Shown: one piece after another, positions 16,101-16,543 of the stretch
Layout: the number at the start of each line of letters is the position of its first letter
How positions within the stretch are numbered: position 1 is the first letter of the stretch
Assembly: GCA_002751075.1 (NCBI GenBank)
Contig: NAOQ01000224.1
Span: 11,148-27,690 of the forward strand
DNA length: 16,543 nucleotides
Direction: 5' to 3'
Source: Ichthyophonus hoferi
Lineage: Eukaryota > Opisthokonta > Ichthyosporea > Ichthyophonida > Ichthyophonidae
Translations under genes and position numbers: made by a program
Notes under the pieces: model-generated
What the model was told of the DNA's origin: nothing
What the model saw: only the letters and a program-made list of their open reading frames with translations
The model's database searches: none

Positions 16101-16279
16101 CACACATGGCCACTATACCTGCAGTGAAGAGAGAGGAAGAGGTTTGTGACCAGGGGCGGCCAGAGACAAGATGTTATCAGTCAGAGAATTACCATCAAAA
16201 CACAGCCAACGTAGATGGGGCATAGTAGAAAGCACCGCTGTGTCCAGCCAGTCTAGGCGATTGTAAGAAACATCTAGAA
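6185..16279 (-). CDS. Large multi-exon leucine-rich-repeat protein (5' end outside the window)
   Basis: I assembled twelve exons from consensus GT/AG junctions with matching phases: 16279-16119, 15834-15474, 14887-14727, 14199-14024, 13617-13504, 13191-13158, 11980-11895, 10928-10839, 10595-9047, 8626-8417, 8183-7619 and 7155-6185. They sum to 1,491 residues after the first split codon. Numbering from there, residues 1-273 hold about nine or ten LRRs (for example LDVSYNRL, LQELCLDNNLL, LQVLRLSNNMM, VLDLSANQLTSL). An LRR-cap-like segment, HPCMKLLDGVTVDTIEQR, follows at about 331-348, separated from the last LRR (LDTRDNPYTN) by roughly 55 residues. Residues 395-1370 are Ser/Pro/Asn/Thr-rich and probably disordered, with a short basic coiled coil near 825-865. 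The last 71 residues contain ten cysteines. There is no kinase, transmembrane or catalytic motif. An intracellular scaffold, as in centrosomal or ciliary LRR-cap proteins, is possible but not shown. I do not recognise an ortholog. Two introns carry tRNA genes. Confidence 0.85.
7619..8183 (-). CDS. LRR gene exon, low-complexity region
   Basis: A 565-nt exon, phase 0 in and phase 1 out. It encodes HPPATGPHSSLKIPLPLPP, then NSNRNSNRNSNRE (hexamer and dodecamer repeat at 7853-7890) and SQSQSQSK (TTGTGA repeat at 7726-7746), ending DKDQCQ. The acceptor is TGTATGCAG and the donor C|GTGAGT. Confidence 0.88.
8187..8344. repeat. (CATA)n/(CACA)n intronic microsatellite
   Basis: A long imperfect CATA/CACA tract, directly upstream (on the minus strand) of the acceptor of exon 8183-7619. 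It generates the spurious Tyr/Val/Cys/Met and His/Ile/Thr open frames seen on both strands. Confidence 0.92.
8417..8626 (-). CDS. LRR gene 70-codon exon
   Basis: A 210-nt exon, phase 0 on both sides, so it could be skipped without a frame change. It encodes a Pro/Thr-rich start (FTTPISLPTNAIPSTLPP) and then a likely helix, RRAVANYLKEYEQAAPLLDR. The acceptor is CACTATACACAG and the donor GAG|GTAAAT. Confidence 0.88.
9047..10595 (-). CDS. LRR gene large exon, Ser/Pro/Asn-rich region with coiled coil
   Basis: A 1,549-nt exon, phase 2 in and phase 0 out, open throughout (516 full codons). It begins NEPRQPVPMATQPP and contains SPSPSPSP (from a GAGGGA hexamer tract at 9811-9845), Asn/Ser runs (SNSSNNNSSN), a basic helix RRRRIQRLESELVVGIENLR and an EREREREREK run (from a CTCCCT tract at 9189-9219). 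The composition points to a disordered linker with one short coiled coil. The acceptor is TTAATATAG and the donor CAG|GTAATT. Confidence 0.92.
9189..9219. repeat. Coding (CTCCCT)n hexamer repeat
   Basis: In-frame hexamer repeat inside the large exon encoding alternating Arg-Glu. It is nearly the reverse complement of the tract at 9811-9845. Confidence 0.9.
9811..9845. repeat. Coding (GAGGGA)n hexamer repeat
   Basis: In-frame hexamer repeat encoding alternating Ser-Pro. Its complement-like partner lies about 590 bp away in the same exon. Confidence 0.9.
10710..10741. repeat. AT palindromic tract (TTTAAATTTTAAAATTTAAA)
   Basis: A self-complementary run of TTTAAA and AAATTT units in the intron left of exon 10839-10928. 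Confidence 0.7.
10839..10928 (-). CDS. LRR gene exon after the cap
   Basis: A 90-nt exon, phase 2 in and phase 2 out. It encodes SNDPGAQDGPLTNENLYQLY and on to PDIHWN. The acceptor is CTATTGGCAG and the donor AG|GTAAAG. It links the LRR domain to the long low-complexity region. Confidence 0.88.
11413..11438. repeat. (CATAA)5 intronic microsatellite
   Basis: Five tandem CATAA units in the intron that carries tRNA copy 2. Confidence 0.85.
11698..11707 (-). terminator. Pol III terminator(s) of intronic tRNA copy 2
   Basis: Two T runs on the minus strand (TTTT and then TTTTT), beginning four bases beyond the tRNA 3' end. Confidence 0.7.
11712..11783 (-). tRNA. tRNA-Pro (AGG), intronic copy 2
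   Basis: Same 72-nt sequence as the other two copies: acceptor GGGAGTT/AACTCCC, anticodon AGG, T arm CCGGG-TTCAATT-CCCGG, discriminator C. It lies in the 966-nt intron between exons 11980-11895 and 10928-10839, sense to the host gene. Minus-strand TTTT follows at 11707-11704 and TTTTT at 11702-11698. Confidence 0.97.
11805..11831 (-). pseudogene. Decayed 5' half of tRNA-Pro (relic A)
   Basis: The plus-strand block ATCATACCACTAGACC is identical to the corresponding 16 bases of the intact tRNA. The following 11 bases keep about six or seven matches. It covers the 5' acceptor strand and D arm, which include the A box, and stops before the anticodon. It lies about 21 bp upstream of intronic tRNA copy 2. 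Confidence 0.8.
11895..11980 (-). CDS. LRR gene exon completing the LRR cap
   Basis: An 86-nt exon, phase 0 in and phase 2 out. It encodes LLDGVTVDTIEQRMASEDSI and on to KKLHVQS. The acceptor is TACTCTGCAG and the donor TG|GTATGA. It is flanked on both sides by the two tRNA-bearing introns. Confidence 0.92.
12732..12736 (-). terminator. Pol III terminator of intronic tRNA copy 1
   Basis: A TTTTT run on the minus strand, six bases beyond the discriminator base. Confidence 0.7.
12743..12814 (-). tRNA. tRNA-Pro (AGG), intronic copy 1
   Basis: Identical over all 72 nt to the copies at 3708-3779 and 11712-11783. It lies inside the 1,177-nt intron between exons 13191-13158 and 11980-11895, in the same orientation as the host gene. 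A pol III stop (TTTTT on the minus strand) is at 12736-12732. Confidence 0.97.
12910..12937 (-). pseudogene. Decayed 5' half of tRNA-Pro (relic B)
   Basis: On the minus strand this matches the first 25-28 nt of tRNA-Pro plus flank with about five changes, keeping the segment around AGTTTAGTCTAGTGATCTGAT. It stops before the anticodon arm. It lies about 95 bp upstream of the intact intronic tRNA, in the same orientation. It is too short to be a tRNA. Confidence 0.7.
13158..13191 (-). CDS. LRR gene 34-nt micro-exon of the cap
   Basis: It encodes LLVISRHPCMK, phase 2 in and phase 0 out. The acceptor is TTCCCCGCCAG and the donor AAG|GTACTT. With the next exon it makes HPCMKLLDGV, the hallmark of an LRR cap, which strongly supports inclusion of this very short exon. 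Confidence 0.85.
13240..13385. repeat. (CATA)n/(GATACATA)n intronic microsatellite
   Basis: A CATA-rich tract with CACA and GATACATA variants. It makes spurious Tyr/Val/Cys/Met-rich open frames on the minus strand. Confidence 0.9.
13504..13617 (-). CDS. LRR gene exon encoding the insert within the LRR cap
   Basis: A 114-nt exon, phase 2 in and phase 2 out. It encodes the linker LLGGPMVDSHVNLGATVIGD through SIGRLQHR, which separates the DNPY signature from the cap core. The acceptor is TACCTACAG and the donor AG|GTAGGT. Confidence 0.85.
13680..13757. repeat. (TACTATTA)n intronic microsatellite
   Basis: Tandem TACTATTA-like units in the intron between 14024 and 13617. The short open frames over it are by-products of the repeat. 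Confidence 0.85.
13998..14011. repeat. Poly(C)14 homopolymer run
   Basis: Fourteen consecutive C residues lie in the intron, sharing their last base with a CACGTG hexamer (14011-14016) and sitting 12 nt from a 5' splice site. On the transcribed sense strand this is a poly(G) run just inside the intron. Confidence 0.95.
14024..14199 (-). CDS. LRR gene exon, last LRRs and start of the cap
   Basis: A 176-nt exon, phase 0 in and phase 2 out. It encodes LSTLLIRGNSI and LQYLTHLDTRDNPYTNHMYP. The DNPY motif is the usual last-LRR signature that leads into an LRR cap. The donor is GA|GTGAGT and is followed at once by CACGTG and a 14-base C run on the plus strand. Confidence 0.9.
14727..14887 (-). CDS. 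LRR gene exon with two LRRs and an acidic insert
   Basis: A 161-nt exon, phase 1 in and phase 0 out. It completes LQVLRLSNNMM, inserts an acidic loop (NQDDDIDDSF), then gives VLDLSANQLTSLDF. The acceptor is TTTACCCAG, with a second AG seven bases further in. The donor is CCAG|GTCAGT. Confidence 0.9.
15247..15270. repeat. (TTAA)n intronic microsatellite
   Basis: Tandem TAAT/TTAA units, palindromic, in the intron between the two LRR exons. Confidence 0.85.
15297..15327 (-). other. Possible 31-nt cassette exon in the LRR gene
   Basis: A 31-nt segment bounded by CTCACCTTAG and donor GTAAGG would add residues DGLSSPSVSAW. It enters in phase 1 and leaves in phase 2. The frame is kept only if the downstream exon then uses its second acceptor (AG at 14881-14882) instead of the main one (AG at 14888-14889). 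The main model skips it because direct joining gives a perfect LRR (LQVLRLSNN). Confidence 0.3.
15474..15834 (-). CDS. LRR gene exon with four to five LRRs
   Basis: A 361-nt exon, phase 0 in and phase 1 out. The acceptor is TATTATTACAG and the donor CAAG|GTAACT. It encodes LQSLSLRNNYLSVL, LPKLQELCLDNNLLVTL, LPLLSLSASCNLLG and, after a loop-like insertion of about 40 residues, LQHVVLDQNYITSL. Confidence 0.9.
15862..15950. repeat. (GTATATAAG/GTATATAGG)n intronic repeat
   Basis: Tandem 9-10 bp units alternating GTATATAAG and GTATATAGG in the intron of the LRR region. Confidence 0.85.
16016..16106. repeat. (ATACAC/ATACAT)n intronic microsatellite
   Basis: A CA/TA-rich tract directly inside the intron from donor 16118. 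It accounts for the spurious Met/Val/Tyr/Cys frame. Confidence 0.85.
16119..16279 (-). CDS. LRR gene, first visible exon (phase 1 in, phase 0 out)
   Basis: This 161-nt exon encodes two LRRs (LDVSYNRLDWL and LRWLCFDGNSLTD). It ends CTGCAG before donor GTATAG. The acceptor ACGATAG has a poor pyrimidine tract, so the left boundary is the least certain junction in the model, but the length agrees with the phases. Confidence 0.75.
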
Positions 16280-16305
16280 CTATCGTACATAGTGTGATAA
16301 TGTGT

Positions 16306-16543
16306 ATGTTAGTATGTTAGTATGTTAGTATATGTTGTTAGAATGGTGGTTGCCTTAGTAATCATAATGCTAAGAATAGTAGTAATAAAAGTAAAAGTAA
16401 TAGTAATAGTAATAAGTAATAATAGCAATAGTAAGTAATAATAGTAATAATAGTAATAATAGTAATAGTAATAGTAATAGTAATAGTAATAGTAATAGTA
16501 ATAGTAATAGTAATAATAATAGTAGTAATAATAGTAATAGTAA
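16306..16543. repeat. (TTAGTATG)n and (TAGTAA)n microsatellites at the window edge
   Basis: Three TTAGTATG units are followed, after a short gap, by about 170 bp of TAGTAA/TAATAG units running off the edge of the window. They lie in the intron upstream of the first visible LRR exon. Confidence 0.9.

Overview
The window is eukaryotic nuclear DNA. It is AT-rich and full of simple repeats. It holds a spliceosomal-intron gene with consensus GT...AG junctions, eukaryotic tRNA genes without an encoded CCA end, and an ARL1 GTPase that resembles animal ARL1 along its whole length. The ARL1 sequence, the moderately long introns (about 230 to 1180 nt) and the Ser/Asn-rich low-complexity protein suggest an early-branching animal or a unicellular relative of animals. 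I cannot name the species from the sequence.

Layout. Positions 1-3700 hold no gene I can recognise. They contain a foldback element (176-437), two diverged copies of one dispersed repeat (about 1182-1243 and 3492-3556), hexamer microsatellites, and one unassigned open frame of 108 codons (2070-2393). A tRNA-Pro(AGG) gene (3708-3779) lies about 400 bp upstream of an intronless ARL1 gene (4177-4722, + strand), and a TCACGTGA box sits between them. Positions 4723-6184 are the convergent 3' intergenic space, with a long (TACTA)-type tract. Positions 6185-16279 are the 3' part of a large minus-strand gene that I assembled into 12 exons. All splice phases agree. The product is at least 1,491 residues: about nine or ten leucine-rich repeats, a split LRR cap, a long Ser/Pro/Asn-rich region with a short coiled coil, and a Cys-rich C-terminus. 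Its 5' end lies beyond the right edge of the window.

The two largest introns of the LRR gene each carry a tRNA-Pro(AGG) gene in the same orientation as the host. All three tRNA genes are identical over 72 nt. Each intronic copy has a decayed tRNA 5' half just upstream of it, and the flanking DNA is also similar, so a larger tRNA-bearing block was duplicated within one host gene. The best candidates for something undescribed are this intronic tRNA arrangement, a strong excess of ATTGG/CCAAT pentamers across exons and introns of the LRR gene (including just inside several 5' splice sites), and a frame-preserving alternative exon path in the LRR domain.
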